A stretch of 64,000 nt of DNA from Desulfoarculaceae bacterium (GCA_019429465.1 JAHYIV010000011.1:1-64000), one strand, 5' to 3'. Counted from the stretch's first letter, positions 43,093 through 52,294 are shown. Notes: generated by a model from the sequence alone, not told the origin. Numbers and translations: made by a program.

Positions 43093-44511
43093 TCAGGACT
43101 TGCTGTCCCCGGCCTTGACGGGTGGTTTCTTCTTGAAGCCGAAGATGCCGCCGGGGGCGTCAGAGGCAAAAGCGGGCCCGGAAGTACCTGGCCGTGAGGC
43201 GCGTTTTTCTCTGTAGCCGGAACGTGGTGCTCTCACAGGGATGGGAGGGGGCATGATGTCCAGTAAACTCTCAGGCACCGGCAGACCACCGGTGGACTCC
43301 AGGTAGAAATGATAAAAGAGCAGGCAGTTTTTAAAGTAACTTTTACGGGTCAGCCACTGCGGCCATGAGCCTTTCTCCTGATGCTGGAGGAAGAGGGGAA
43401 GGTTGCCAATGAGGGTGATGATCTCCTGGCGGCTGGCGCGCGGCAGATTCAGCTGGGTACCTATTTCCAGATCCAGGCTGTCCCGCAGCTGTTTGCCGAG
43501 CTGATGGGCGGCAGGTCCTTTCGGCTCCATTCTGATCAGGTCAAATCGGGTGTTGGCCCAGGGCAGCAGCAGCAGGGCGAGTAGAAATTCGTTGGCCAGT
43601 CGTTGCCCTATCTGGGTCTCCGTCATTTTTTTGGTGACTCGATCAATGACGGTAAACAGGCTGGTCAATTGTTCCTTGCAGGAGGGGCCCGAGTCCGAGG
43701 GCTGGGCCAGAATTTTTTTGTACAGACCGAGGATACTGCCAAACAGTCCTGATTCGGCTGCGAGGTGAAACCAGTCCAGGAGTGAACCACTGTGCAGGTC
43801 TTTGAAGAGTTCGTCGCGCAGACGGGAAGGAGGGCAGAGGGCGAGCTCGTGGTGGTGTCTGCAGATGGCCTGCCAGCTCTGTGGCTCGATGGTGAAGTCG
43901 ATGCGGGCGGCATGACGAATGGCCCGCAGCATGCGGACCGGATCGCGGCTGATCCGTTTGTCGGGATCGCCAACGATGCGGACGATGCCGAGGTTCAGGT
44001 CGGCAATGCCGCCCACGTAATCAATGATGGTCTTGTTTTCTATCTCGAAGAACAGGGAATTGATGGTCAGGTCACGGCGTCCTGCATCCTCTTCCAGGCT
44101 GCCGAAGGTATTATTGGGGGCCAGGACGGTCTGCGGACCGTCGATGTCAAATTCACTGAGAGAGCGCAGGGTGGAAACCTCAATGGTCTTGCCGTTGCGG
44201 AAAAAGACCTGAACCAGCCTGAAGCGGCGGCCGATGGTCATACTGTTCCGGAAGACCTTGCGGATCTGGCCGGGGTGCGCATTGGTGCTGATATCGAAAT
44301 CTTTAGGGGTCTTGCCCAGGTAGAGATCCCGAACCCCGCCGCCAACCAGATAGGCCGAAAATCCGGCGTCATGCAGTTTGCGCAGCACCAGGAGGGCGTC
44401 GGCGTCAATCATCTCGAGGGTGATGGGATGCTCGCCAGGTGTAAGAATGCGGGCGGTTGGCGGAGCGGGTGTCTCTTCCCGCTTCTTCGATTTGCTCTGT
44501 GGATTTGACAT
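43093..44511 (-). CDS. pcnB: Poly(A) polymerase I-type nucleotidyltransferase
   Basis: 472 residues. Class II nucleotidyltransferase head with LVGGGVRDLYLGKTPKDFDI (about 55-74, the GG and DxD motifs) and the RRDLTINSLFFEIENK motif, followed by a helical body and a basic tail (KKRKK-poor but Arg/Lys rich, GYREKRASRPGT). PcnB adds 3' A tails that promote RNA decay. CCA-adding enzymes share the head, and the basic C-terminus and length favour PcnB. It is 20 bases downstream of the flavoprotein gene on the same strand. Confidence 0.85.
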   Translation of the reverse strand: MSNPQSKSKKREETPAPPTARILTPGEHPITLEMIDADALLVLRKLHDAGFSAYLVGGGVRDLYLGKTPKDFDISTNAHPGQIRKVFRNSMTIGRRFRLVQVFFRNGKTIEVSTLRSLSEFDIDGPQTVLAPNNTFGSLEEDAGRRDLTINSLFFEIENKTIIDYVGGIADLNLGIVRIVGDPDKRISRDPVRMLRAIRHAARIDFTIEPQSWQAICRHHHELALCPPSRLRDELFKDLHSGSLLDWFHLAAESGLFGSILGLYKKILAQPSDSGPSCKEQLTSLFTVIDRVTKKMTETQIGQRLANEFLLALLLLPWANTRFDLIRMEPKGPAAHQLGKQLRDSLDLEIGTQLNLPRASRQEIITLIGNLPLFLQHQEKGSWPQWLTRKSYFKNCLLFYHFYLESTGGLPVPESLLDIMPPPIPVRAPRSGYREKRASRPGTSGPAFASDAPGGIFGFKKKPPVKAGDSKS

Positions 44512-44531
44512 AAGTTCTTCTTGTAGCTGCC

Positions 44532-45518
44532 TCAGATCGCAGGGGTGAAGCCGCGGCCTTCTTTATAGACGGATTCGGCCTGGGTCACAAATTGGCGGAA
44601 AATTTCAGCCACGGGCAGGATCTCCTTCATCTTGTAGGTATTGGCCCCGGAAAAGACCAGTCCTTCTTTGACATTGCCATCTCTGGACATCCTGAGTCGT
44701 TCGCTGATGCAGTAATGGTGGTCGCATTTTTTCAGGCACTTGTAATCGCAGCGCTTGGTGGAGACGTCTTCGCCACGGGCCATGGCCTGAATAAATGGGG
44801 TGTTGATCGCCCGGCCGGGCATGCCCACCGGGGACGAGGTGAGGACAATATCCTCTTTTTCGGCATTGAGAAAGGTCTGCTTGAAGCTGTCGGCCACATC
44901 ACACTCCTCGCTGAGCACAAAACGGGAGGCGATCTGGATACCGTCAGCCCCATATTTATCCATCATCTCCGCCATTTCGTAGCCATTGGTGATGCCGCCG
45001 GCGGCAATAAGCGGAACCTTGGTGATCACATCCCTGATCGGCGGAAATATTTCGCGCAGAGGAAGATCTGTGCCCAGATGGCCACCGGCCTCGCAGGCCT
45101 CGACAATAACGGCTGCCGCCCCCAGTCTTTCAGCGAGCTTGGCGAGACCAGGGGTAGAGACGATCATGACGATGGGGGTATTGTGCTCACGGCCGATCTT
45201 GAAGATATCCCGGGAAAATCCGGCGCCGGTGATGATCATGTCAACACCGGCTTCAATGGAACTCATCACCAGATTGTAAAAATCCTTCATGGCGTACATG
45301 ATGTTGACCGCCACAATGCCATCGGTCATGGCCTTGGCCTTGAGGATATCGGCCTTCAGCTCATCCGTGGGGATGCCGGAGCCGCCGATGACCCCGATGC
45401 CGCCGCAATTGGCAACGGGCGCAGCCAGGGCGGAGGTGGAAACACGAATGGACATACCGCCCTGAATCAAGGGGACTGTGGCGGTGAAATTGGCTATTTT
45501 CAGCGGTGGTAGCTTCAT
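44532..45518 (-). CDS. Nitronate monooxygenase-like FMN enzyme
   Basis: 328 residues, TIM-barrel flavoprotein of the 2-nitropropane dioxygenase family. FMN-binding parts include LIQGGMSIRVS (about 18-28), AGGITNGYEMAEMMDKYGAD and GIQIASRF. The family also includes enoyl reductase FabK, and the middle VEACEAGGHLG motif is common to both, so the substrate is open. A Cys cluster, CDYKCLKKCDHHYC (about 257-270), is unusual for a plain NMO and may bind a metal. ATG 45518 has AGGAG before it. The 20 codons upstream lack a ribosome site. Confidence 0.78.
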   Translation of the reverse strand: MKLPPLKIANFTATVPLIQGGMSIRVSTSALAAPVANCGGIGVIGGSGIPTDELKADILKAKAMTDGIVAVNIMYAMKDFYNLVMSSIEAGVDMIITGAGFSRDIFKIGREHNTPIVMIVSTPGLAKLAERLGAAAVIVEACEAGGHLGTDLPLREIFPPIRDVITKVPLIAAGGITNGYEMAEMMDKYGADGIQIASRFVLSEECDVADSFKQTFLNAEKEDIVLTSSPVGMPGRAINTPFIQAMARGEDVSTKRCDYKCLKKCDHHYCISERLRMSRDGNVKEGLVFSGANTYKMKEILPVAEIFRQFVTQAESVYKEGRGFTPAI

Positions 45519-45741
45519 GTTCGTAAAACTCCTGTGACAAATGGTCTGATGAACAAAAGATAATGCATCTCTTACCATGTTTTGTCAAGCATCGCCGCTG
45601 TAAAGTGCAGGCAAGAAAGATGTGAGTGGAGCACGGGGCAGACGAATCGGTCATTATTATCGATAAAAGGGTCGAATTCTCAGGCGCCAGCCGTACCATC
45701 CTTGACTTTTTGACAGAATTGAAGTTAATTTTAATGTTTTT

Positions 45742-45923
45742 TTAGGAGCCCTTACGAAATAACATGGTCATTTATATCTAGCCCCGATGAACGGGATAAG
45801 TGCCTTTCGCAGGTTATTTTCTTGCAAAGAAACAAGAAAATAATCTGTCAGGCACTAATTCCTTACGGCTTCTTATGCTGCCCCGGGCACTTAGATGGCC
45901 ATGTTGTTTTGTTACAGCGGCTT
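45742..45923 (+). repeat. Composite: double-hairpin element with a ~78-bp hairpin repeat inside
   Basis: Outer parts TTAGGAGCCCTTACGAAATA, CATTTATATCTA and later TTACGGCTTCTTATGCTGCC to CAGCGGCTT are colinear with the intact copy at 1867. Between them, at 45781-45857, sits the ~78-bp hairpin repeat (copy D), directly after TATATCTA. It lies upstream of hisS. Confidence 0.85.
45781..45857 (+). repeat. ~78-bp hairpin repeat, copy D
   Basis: CCCCGATGAACGGGATAAG, GTGCCTTTCGCAG, stem GTTATTTTCTTG / CAAGAAAATAAT, end CAGGCACT. Nested inside the double-hairpin element at 45742. Confidence 0.9.
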
Positions 45924-45970
45924 GGGGAATATCTGACTATCCATGAATGCAACTGTGGAGGACACAGCCT

Positions 45971-47230
45971 GTGAATATAAAGGCCTTGAACGGCTTTAAA
46001 GATATACTGCCCGGAGAGGTTGAGCTGTGGCAGCGCCTGGAGGGTCTGGCCCGTGATATCTTCGCCCGGTTCAACTTCTCTGAGATCCGGTTGCCCATCC
46101 TCGAAAAGACCGATCTCTTTACCCGGGCCATTGGTGAGGCCACGGATATCGTTGAAAAAGAGATGTACACCTTTGTCGACAAGCAGGTGACCATGCGGCC
46201 CGAGGCCACGGCCTCGCTGCTGCGGGCCTATATCGAGCATGGCCTGCATGTGCAGAAACCGGTACAGCGGCTGTTTACCATCGGCCCCATGTTCCGCCAT
46301 GAACGGCCGCAGAAGGGGAGGCTCCGCCAGTTTCATCAGATGGATGTTGAGGTGCTGGGATCAACCAGCCCCCGGATTGATGCCGAGATGATGGCCATGG
46401 GCGCCATGCTGCTGGCTGAAATGGGCCTCTCCGTCAGTCTGGAGATGAATTCCCTGGGCTGTCCGGTCTGCCGTCCAGGCTTCCGTGTCAGTCTCCTGGC
46501 CTTTCTCGATGACCGTCACCAGGCGTTGTGTGATGACTGTAAAAGGCGGAGCGTGACCAATCCTTTGCGGGTCCTGGATTGTAAAAATCCCAGGTGCCGG
46601 GAACAGGTGCTGGAGGCGCCATCTCTGCTGGACCATCTCTGTGGAGATTGTGCTGATCATTTCAGCGGGGTGCAGAAAGGCCTGGAGCAGCTTGGAGTCC
46701 GGTACAGTCTCAATAAATTCATGGTCCGCGGTCTTGATTATTATACCCGCACCACCTTTGAATTCATCACTGGTGACCTGGGAGCCCAGGCCGCGGTCGG
46801 GGCCGGTGGCCGCTATGATGGTCTGATTGAGCAGTTGGGCGGTCCATCGGTACCCGGCATTGGTTTTGCACTCGGTATGGAACGTCTGGTCCTCTTGCTG
46901 CAGCAGAAGGAGGCAGAGCTTCCGGTGTCAGGGGTAGATCTCTTTGTGGCAGCGCTTGGCACGCAGTCGACCCATTTTGGTTTTGCTCTGGCCCATGGTC
47001 TGCGGACGTCCGGGATGCGGGTGGCCATGGATCTGGAGGGCCGCAGCCTCAAGGGTCAGATGAAACTGGCGGGCAGGCTTGGCGCACCCCATGTCCTGAT
47101 CCTGGGAGAGAATGAACTTGCCGAGGGCAAGGCGGTGCTCAGGAATATGGCCACCCAGCAGCAGCAGGAGATCGTGCTGCAGGACGAGGCCGCGACAGTG
47201 CAGATCCTCATAAAAATAATCTCTTTATAA
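45971..47230 (+). CDS. hisS: Histidyl-tRNA synthetase
   Basis: 419 residues. Class II motif 2 MFRHERPQKGRLRQFHQ (about 108-124), the histidine-binding loop VRGLDYYTRTTFEF (about 251-264), motif 3 GFALGMERL, and a C-terminal anticodon-binding domain from about 325. The preferred start is GTG 45971, nine bases after GGAGG, giving the usual NIKALNGFKDILP opening. An ATG eight codons earlier reads through the ribosome site. It forms a unit with aspS 26 bases downstream. Confidence 0.96.
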   Translation: MNIKALNGFKDILPGEVELWQRLEGLARDIFARFNFSEIRLPILEKTDLFTRAIGEATDIVEKEMYTFVDKQVTMRPEATASLLRAYIEHGLHVQKPVQRLFTIGPMFRHERPQKGRLRQFHQMDVEVLGSTSPRIDAEMMAMGAMLLAEMGLSVSLEMNSLGCPVCRPGFRVSLLAFLDDRHQALCDDCKRRSVTNPLRVLDCKNPRCREQVLEAPSLLDHLCGDCADHFSGVQKGLEQLGVRYSLNKFMVRGLDYYTRTTFEFITGDLGAQAAVGAGGRYDGLIEQLGGPSVPGIGFALGMERLVLLLQQKEAELPVSGVDLFVAALGTQSTHFGFALAHGLRTSGMRVAMDLEGRSLKGQMKLAGRLGAPHVLILGENELAEGKAVLRNMATQQQQEIVLQDEAATVQILIKIISL

Positions 47231-47256
47231 AACCTTTACGTCTATTTGAGAATATC

Positions 47257-49041
47257 ATGGAATCAATGGGAAATTTATGCAGGACCCATTCCTGCAACGA
47301 TCTTGGCAAGGGGAATATCGGCGAGGAAGTTGTGCTCATGGGTTGGGTGCTGCGCCGGCGGGATCATGGCGGGGTCATCTTTATTGATCTGCGTGACCGT
47401 TATGGTTTGACCCAGGTGGTCTTTAATCCGGAGATCAATCTGGAGGTCCATGCCAAGGCCCATCAGCTGCGCAGTGAGTGGGTGGTGGGCCTGCGGGGCA
47501 GGGTTGTGGCCCGGTTGGACGGCATGGAAAATCCCAAGCTTTCGACCGGCGCCATCGAGATCATCGTCGATGAACTGCGGATTCTCAATACCAGCGAGAC
47601 CCCGCCCTTCCCGCTCGATGAGGAGACGGAGATCTCCGAGACCCTGCGTCTGCAGTACCGCTATCTGGATCTCAGGCGTCCGGCCATGGCCAATAAGTTG
47701 ATTATGCGGCACAAGGCGGTGCAGTCCATCCGTACTTATCTCAATGATAACGCCTTTTTGGAAGTTGAGACCCCGATGCTCACCCGCTCCACCCCGGAGG
47801 GCGCCCGCGATTATCTGGTGCCCAGTCGGGTCAATGCCGGCAAGTTTTATGCCCTGCCTCAGTCGCCGCAGCTCTTCAAACAGCTGCTGATGGTGGCGGG
47901 CATGGATCGTTATTACCAGATCGTCAAGTGCTTCCGCGATGAAGACCTGCGGGCCGACCGCCAGCCCGAATTCACCCAGATCGATATGGAGCTCTCCTTT
48001 GTCGATGAGGAGCAGATTATTAAGATCACCGAGGGGATGATCGCCAAACTGTTCAAGGAGACCCTTGACCTTGATGTGGCCCCGCCTTTTGGCCGGATTA
48101 CCTATGACGAGGCGGTCAGCCGGTTCGGCACCGACCGACCTGATACCCGTTTTGGCTTTGAGCTGACCGATCTCACTGAAATCGCCCGCACCTGCAGTTT
48201 CAAGGTCTTCCGCGCCAATGCAGACGAGGGCGGAACCGTGCGGGCCATCAACGCCAAGGGCTGCGCCACCATGTCCCGCAAGGATCTTGATGACCTGACC
48301 GAATATGTGGCCCAGTTTGGGGCCAAGGGACTGGCCTGGGTGAAGATGAAGGCTGATGGTGAGTGGCAGTCGCCCATTGCCAAGTTCTTCAGTGATGAGG
48401 AACGGGCGGCCATGACCCAGGCCCTTGATGCCGAGGAAGGTGATCTCCTTTTCTTCGGTGCCGATAAAAAACCGGTGGTCCTGCAGGTTCTCGCCGAGCT
48501 GCGTCTGGAGCTGGCCCGGCGTCTGGGTCTATTGCAGGCTGGTGTCTTCAACTTTGTCTGGGTCACCGATTTCCCCCTGGTCGAGTATGACGTGCGGGAA
48601 AAGAGGTATCAGGCCCTGCACCATCCCTTTACCGCCCCCAAGGAAGAGGACGAGGCCAAACTGGAGACCGATCCGGGTTCCGTCTACAGCCGGGCCTATG
48701 ATCTGGTCCTGAACGGCACGGAGATCGGCGGCGGCTCCATCCGCATCCACCAGCGGGCCATGCAGAGCCGGGTGCTCTCGGTCCTGGGCATTGCTGAAGA
48801 AGAGGCTCAGGACAAATTCGGCTTCCTGCTCAGGGCCCTTGAATTCGGGGCCCCTCCCCATGGCGGCCTGGCCTTCGGTCTTGACCGCTTGATGATGCTG
48901 ATCACCGGCAGCGACTCCATCCGCGACGTTATCGCCTTCCCCAAGACCCAGAAGGCAACCTGTCCGCTCACGGATGCCCCGTCTTCCGTGGCCAGGAAGC
49001 AGCTGACCGAGCTTCATATCCGTCCGGACTGGAAAGAATAG
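47257..49041 (+). CDS. aspS: Aspartyl-tRNA synthetase
   Basis: 594 residues. N-terminal OB fold for the anticodon (about 15-110), class II motif 2 CFRDEDLRADRQPEFTQID (about 222-240), a bacterial GAD insertion (about 290-420), and motif 3 GGLAFGLDRLMMLITG with AFPKTQKATCPLTDAP at the C-terminus. Full bacterial length. Whether it is discriminating for tRNA-Asp cannot be set here. The gene pair hisS-aspS is common in this lineage. Confidence 0.96.
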   Translation: MESMGNLCRTHSCNDLGKGNIGEEVVLMGWVLRRRDHGGVIFIDLRDRYGLTQVVFNPEINLEVHAKAHQLRSEWVVGLRGRVVARLDGMENPKLSTGAIEIIVDELRILNTSETPPFPLDEETEISETLRLQYRYLDLRRPAMANKLIMRHKAVQSIRTYLNDNAFLEVETPMLTRSTPEGARDYLVPSRVNAGKFYALPQSPQLFKQLLMVAGMDRYYQIVKCFRDEDLRADRQPEFTQIDMELSFVDEEQIIKITEGMIAKLFKETLDLDVAPPFGRITYDEAVSRFGTDRPDTRFGFELTDLTEIARTCSFKVFRANADEGGTVRAINAKGCATMSRKDLDDLTEYVAQFGAKGLAWVKMKADGEWQSPIAKFFSDEERAAMTQALDAEEGDLLFFGADKKPVVLQVLAELRLELARRLGLLQAGVFNFVWVTDFPLVEYDVREKRYQALHHPFTAPKEEDEAKLETDPGSVYSRAYDLVLNGTEIGGGSIRIHQRAMQSRVLSVLGIAEEEAQDKFGFLLRALEFGAPPHGGLAFGLDRLMMLITGSDSIRDVIAFPKTQKATCPLTDAPSSVARKQLTELHIRPDWKE

Positions 49042-49133
49042 TCAAAGAGGTACCTGTGCAGTGTGGTTACCGGGATCCCGGTTACCGCACTGCATCGCTT
49101 CGGAGAAGGCATCAGAAATTATTTCCCCCTTGC

Positions 49134-49187
49134 TAAGCCGCTGCAAAAAAAAATAACATGGCCATGTTATTTCGTAACGGCTCCTAA
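49134..49187 (-). repeat. Deletion derivative of the double-hairpin element
   Basis: On the minus strand TTAGGAGCCGTTACGAAATA continues to AACATGGCCATGTTATT and CAGCGGCTTA. Compared with 1867, everything between the two GGCCAT copies is missing, as expected from recombination or slippage between them. Only one palindrome remains. Confidence 0.75.
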
Positions 49188-49196
49188 TCATATCCT

Positions 49197-49275
49197 AACC
49201 CCGATGAACGGGATAAGTGCCTTTCGCAGATTATTTTCTTGCAAAAAAAACAAGAAAATAATCTGTAAGGCACTA
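49197..49275 (+). repeat. ~78-bp hairpin repeat, copy E
   Basis: AACCCCGATGAACGGGATAA, GTGCCTTTCGCAG, stem ATTATTTTCTTG / CAAGAAAATAAT, end TAAGGCACTAAC. Near-perfect. It lies upstream of phoR, where it may shape the transcript leader. Confidence 0.9.
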
Positions 49276-49337
49276 ACAATCCCATGGTATTGTGTTGGTG
49301 CCTGTTGTTTGACTTCAACCAAAGAAAGGGGATCCCC

Positions 49338-51149
49338 GTGCATCACAAACGTCTTTTCTGGCAAATCTATCCAAGTCAACTCCTGATTACCCTCGCCGCC
49401 CTGCTGGCCTTTACCTGGTACGGCACCTCTTCCATCCGCTCGTTTCAATTAAGTGAGACGGCGGCAGGTCTTGAAGCCCGGGCTCATCTCGTGGCCGGCC
49501 CTGTCCTTGGCTACCTGGGGCGTGAGGATATGACAGGTCTGCAGACCTTTTTTCGTGAGGCCGGGAAAAAAGCCACCACCAGGCTGACGGTAATTGCCCC
49601 TGACGGCAAGGTCCTTGCCGATTCGGATGAAGATCCGGCGCGGATGGAAAATCATAACGACCGGCCTGAGATCATGGCGGTCCTTGCCGGCAGGATGATC
49701 CCCTCCCTGCGTTTCAGCCAGACCATGCAGGAAAATATGATGTATGTGGCAATCCCACTTGAGGAGCAGGGGAACCGGAGAGGCGTGCTCCGTTCGGCAG
49801 TCGCGGTGACCGCCATGGACCAAGCGCTTGCGGTCATTTATCAGAATATTATCTGGGGTTCTCTTGTTGCCGCCTTGCTGGCGGCCCTGGTTGCCGGGTT
49901 GAGTGCCCGTAGGATCAGCAAACCCCTGGAACAGATGAAACTGGGGGCCGAGCGTTTTGCCAGGGGTAATTTTGTCGGGAAAATGCAGGAGGAAGGCGCG
50001 GAGGAGCTGGTAACCCTGGCCCGCGCCTTGAATGAAATGGCGACCCGGCTCGATGGCCGCCTCCAGACCATTGTCAGTCAGCACAGTCAACTGCAGGCGG
50101 TCTTTTCCAGCATGGTTGAGGGGGTGATCACGGTGGATACCGAGGAGCGGGTTCTGGATGTGAATCAGTCCGGGGCGCAACTGCTCAAGGTGGATCCTGA
50201 AAAAATCAGGGGCAAGAGTCTCCTGCTGGCCATACGTAATACCCGGCTGCAGCATTTTGTCAAAGATGCCCTGGCCTCTGCGGTGCCCATGGAAGGAGAA
50301 TTCAGCAGCCGGACGGGTACGGATGGTCGGGAAAAATATTTTTATGCTCATGGCGCCCGCTTGCAAGACAGCCAGGGCCATATCACCGGGGCCCTGATCG
50401 TGATCAGTGACGTGACCAGGCTGCGGCGACTGGAGTCCATGCGCCGTGATTTTGTGGCCAATGTCTCCCATGAACTGAAGACGCCGATCACCTCCATTGA
50501 GGGCTTTGCCGAAACCCTGCTTGACGGCGCCCTCGGCGAACCGGAATCTGCCCGGAGTTTTGTGGAAATTATCTCCAGGCAGGCGTCGCGTCTGCACGCC
50601 ATTGTCGAAGATCTGCTGGCCCTTTCCCGCGTTGAGCAGGAGGCCAGGCGGGAGGAGATGGTCCTCCAGGAGCTGCCGGTGGCGAAGGTCCTGCAAGCGG
50701 CGATTCAGGCCTGCAGCCCCGGGGCGGAAGAGGACAATATGACGATTACCCTGGACTGTGTGGAAGCGATCACGGCCCGGATCAATCCTACCCTGCTGGA
50801 ACAGGCCGTGGTCAATCTGCTGGATAACGCGGTTAAATACAGCGGCAGGGGCAGCGCGATCAGGGTCGAAGCGGAAAAGCAACAGGATGAGATTTTAATC
50901 CGTATCAGTGATAACGGAGTGGGGATTGGTCCGCAGGATATCTCCAGGATCTTTGAGCGTTTCTATCGTGTCGACAAGGCGCGCAGCGCCAAACTGGGGG
51001 GCACGGGTCTGGGGCTGTCCATCGTCAAACATATTGTGCAGGCCCATCATGGACAGATCACCGTGGAGAGCAGTCCGGGCAAGGGCAGCATCTTTACCAT
51101 CCATCTGCCGGCCAGGGTTGAGCGGGGCCTCTCTTCAAGGCCTATCTGA
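49338..51149 (+). CDS. phoR: Phosphate-regulon sensor histidine kinase PhoR
   Basis: 603 residues from GTG 49338 (AAAGGGG nearby). Membrane helix about 12-32, periplasmic sensor region to about 170, second helix about 178-200, HAMP (RRISKPLEQMKLGAERFARG), PAS domain (about 255-370), HisKA with FVANVSHELKTPITS (His near residue 378) and HATPase motifs NLLDNAVKY, DNGVGIG and GTGLGLSIVKH. It phosphorylates PhoB under phosphate limitation. Its layout is of the PhoR/PnpS type and no other response regulator is nearby. The assignment is by architecture, since phoB is 11 kb away. It overlaps znuA tail-to-tail by eight bases. Confidence 0.85.
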   Translation: MHHKRLFWQIYPSQLLITLAALLAFTWYGTSSIRSFQLSETAAGLEARAHLVAGPVLGYLGREDMTGLQTFFREAGKKATTRLTVIAPDGKVLADSDEDPARMENHNDRPEIMAVLAGRMIPSLRFSQTMQENMMYVAIPLEEQGNRRGVLRSAVAVTAMDQALAVIYQNIIWGSLVAALLAALVAGLSARRISKPLEQMKLGAERFARGNFVGKMQEEGAEELVTLARALNEMATRLDGRLQTIVSQHSQLQAVFSSMVEGVITVDTEERVLDVNQSGAQLLKVDPEKIRGKSLLLAIRNTRLQHFVKDALASAVPMEGEFSSRTGTDGREKYFYAHGARLQDSQGHITGALIVISDVTRLRRLESMRRDFVANVSHELKTPITSIEGFAETLLDGALGEPESARSFVEIISRQASRLHAIVEDLLALSRVEQEARREEMVLQELPVAKVLQAAIQACSPGAEEDNMTITLDCVEAITARINPTLLEQAVVNLLDNAVKYSGRGSAIRVEAEKQQDEILIRISDNGVGIGPQDISRIFERFYRVDKARSAKLGGTGLGLSIVKHIVQAHHGQITVESSPGKGSIFTIHLPARVERGLSSRPI

Positions 51150-52050
51150 CGGTGAATGCCGCTTTAATCTTGTCGGCCATAATTTCCAGGTTGGCGACCA
51201 CATCTTCGGCCAGGGAGTCAAGGGGCACGACCTCGCCGCCAATGGCATTGGCCAGGGCTGCGGCGCTCCTGGGATCAAACTGGGGTTGGACGAAGATCAC
51301 TTGCGCCTTGTGTGCTCTGGCCTGGGTAATCAAGGAGGCAAGCTGTCGCGGGGTCGGGGACTTGCCTCCGGTTTCTATGGCCTCCTGGTGCAGGTGGTAG
51401 GTATGGGCAAAGTAGCCAAAGGCCGGGTGAAAGACATAAAAGGTTGCGCCCTGCAAGGGGGCAAGCTTTTGTTCGATCCCCTGATGCAGCCGGTCAAGGA
51501 TCCCGTTTACCTCCAGCAGATTTTTTTCATAGCTTGATTTATTCGCAGGATCGTAGGCCATCATGGCCCTGGCCATGGCAGCGGCCATGATCTTGAGGTT
51601 CAGGGGGGAGAGCCACACGTGGGGGTCAAGCCCTTCCTGGTGCAGCTCTCCCTTGGGTGCTGGGACCGAAACGTTCAGCTCATCTTCATCATGGCCATGT
51701 CCGGTCATTCCGATCTTGGCAATGGAAGCTGCCGTGTCCACAAAGTGGAGAGTGGGCACTGTCTTTTTCAGCTTGGGGATGATCTGTCCTTCAAATTCCA
51801 GATCAAGGGTGAAATAGATCTTTGCCCGGGAAAGGGCTGTCAGCTGTCTGGGCGTGGGGTCATAGGTGTGGGGATCCTGGCCCTTGCCGACCAGGACATG
51901 CGTGGTCACGAGCGTTCCACCTATGTTATCACTGAGCCATTTCTGCGGGGGAATGGAGACAAAGACCTCCATGGGGGCAGAAAATGCCCTGGAGGCGAGA
52001 CAGAATAACGAGAAGAGGAGGAGTGAGCCGGTAACAAGTCTTTTATGCAT
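51142..52050 (-). CDS. znuA: Zinc/manganese ABC transporter substrate-binding protein
   Basis: 302 residues with a Sec signal (MHKRLVTGSLLLFSLFCLAS, cut near AFSA). Cluster A-I fold: metal ligands in KGQDPHTYDPTP (His), GLDPHVWLSP (His), FHPAFGYFAHTYHL (His) and an Asp/Glu in the C-terminus. A short His/acid loop (GHGHDEDE, near 116-123) is typical of zinc-type ZnuA. No permease or ATPase gene accompanies it, so partners must lie elsewhere. Confidence 0.9.
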   Translation of the reverse strand: MHKRLVTGSLLLFSLFCLASRAFSAPMEVFVSIPPQKWLSDNIGGTLVTTHVLVGKGQDPHTYDPTPRQLTALSRAKIYFTLDLEFEGQIIPKLKKTVPTLHFVDTAASIAKIGMTGHGHDEDELNVSVPAPKGELHQEGLDPHVWLSPLNLKIMAAAMARAMMAYDPANKSSYEKNLLEVNGILDRLHQGIEQKLAPLQGATFYVFHPAFGYFAHTYHLHQEAIETGGKSPTPRQLASLITQARAHKAQVIFVQPQFDPRSAAALANAIGGEVVPLDSLAEDVVANLEIMADKIKAAFTVR

Positions 52051-52077
52051 CTGGTTTGTGTACCTTTTTTTGTAAAG

Positions 52078-52236
52078 TTGATGGTTTCGTAAAAACTCAA
52101 TTTCTGGGATGGCTAAGTAAAAAGCGTCAAATGCGAGGCGCGCAAATTTCGAGGAATGAGGCGTACTTGAGTACGCCGCAGTGACGAGATAATTTGCAGC
52201 AACGAAGCAGTTGGCGACTTTTTACGACGCCATCAA
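52078..52236 (-). mobile_element. 159-bp MITE-like repeat, copy 2
   Basis: Reverse complement of 19291-19449, identical by eye across 159 bases. It lies between znuA and the downstream end of the kinase gene. Confidence 0.9.
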
Positions 52237-52294
52237 AGTTGGATCAAACTGTGCAGAAGCAGGGTGCGTAATGCTGCCCATGCTGTTCTGCTTG

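Noticed and set aside
49182-49204. Pho-box-like TCCTAAT..TCCTAAC repeat upstream of phoR
   Set aside because: The two TCCTAA motifs are the ends of two different repeat elements lying side by side, so the 11-bp spacing is likely chance.
49449-50882. 477-codon open frame opposite phoR
   Set aside because: Shadow of the kinase gene, whose HAMP, PAS, HisKA and ATPase motifs are intact on the plus strand.
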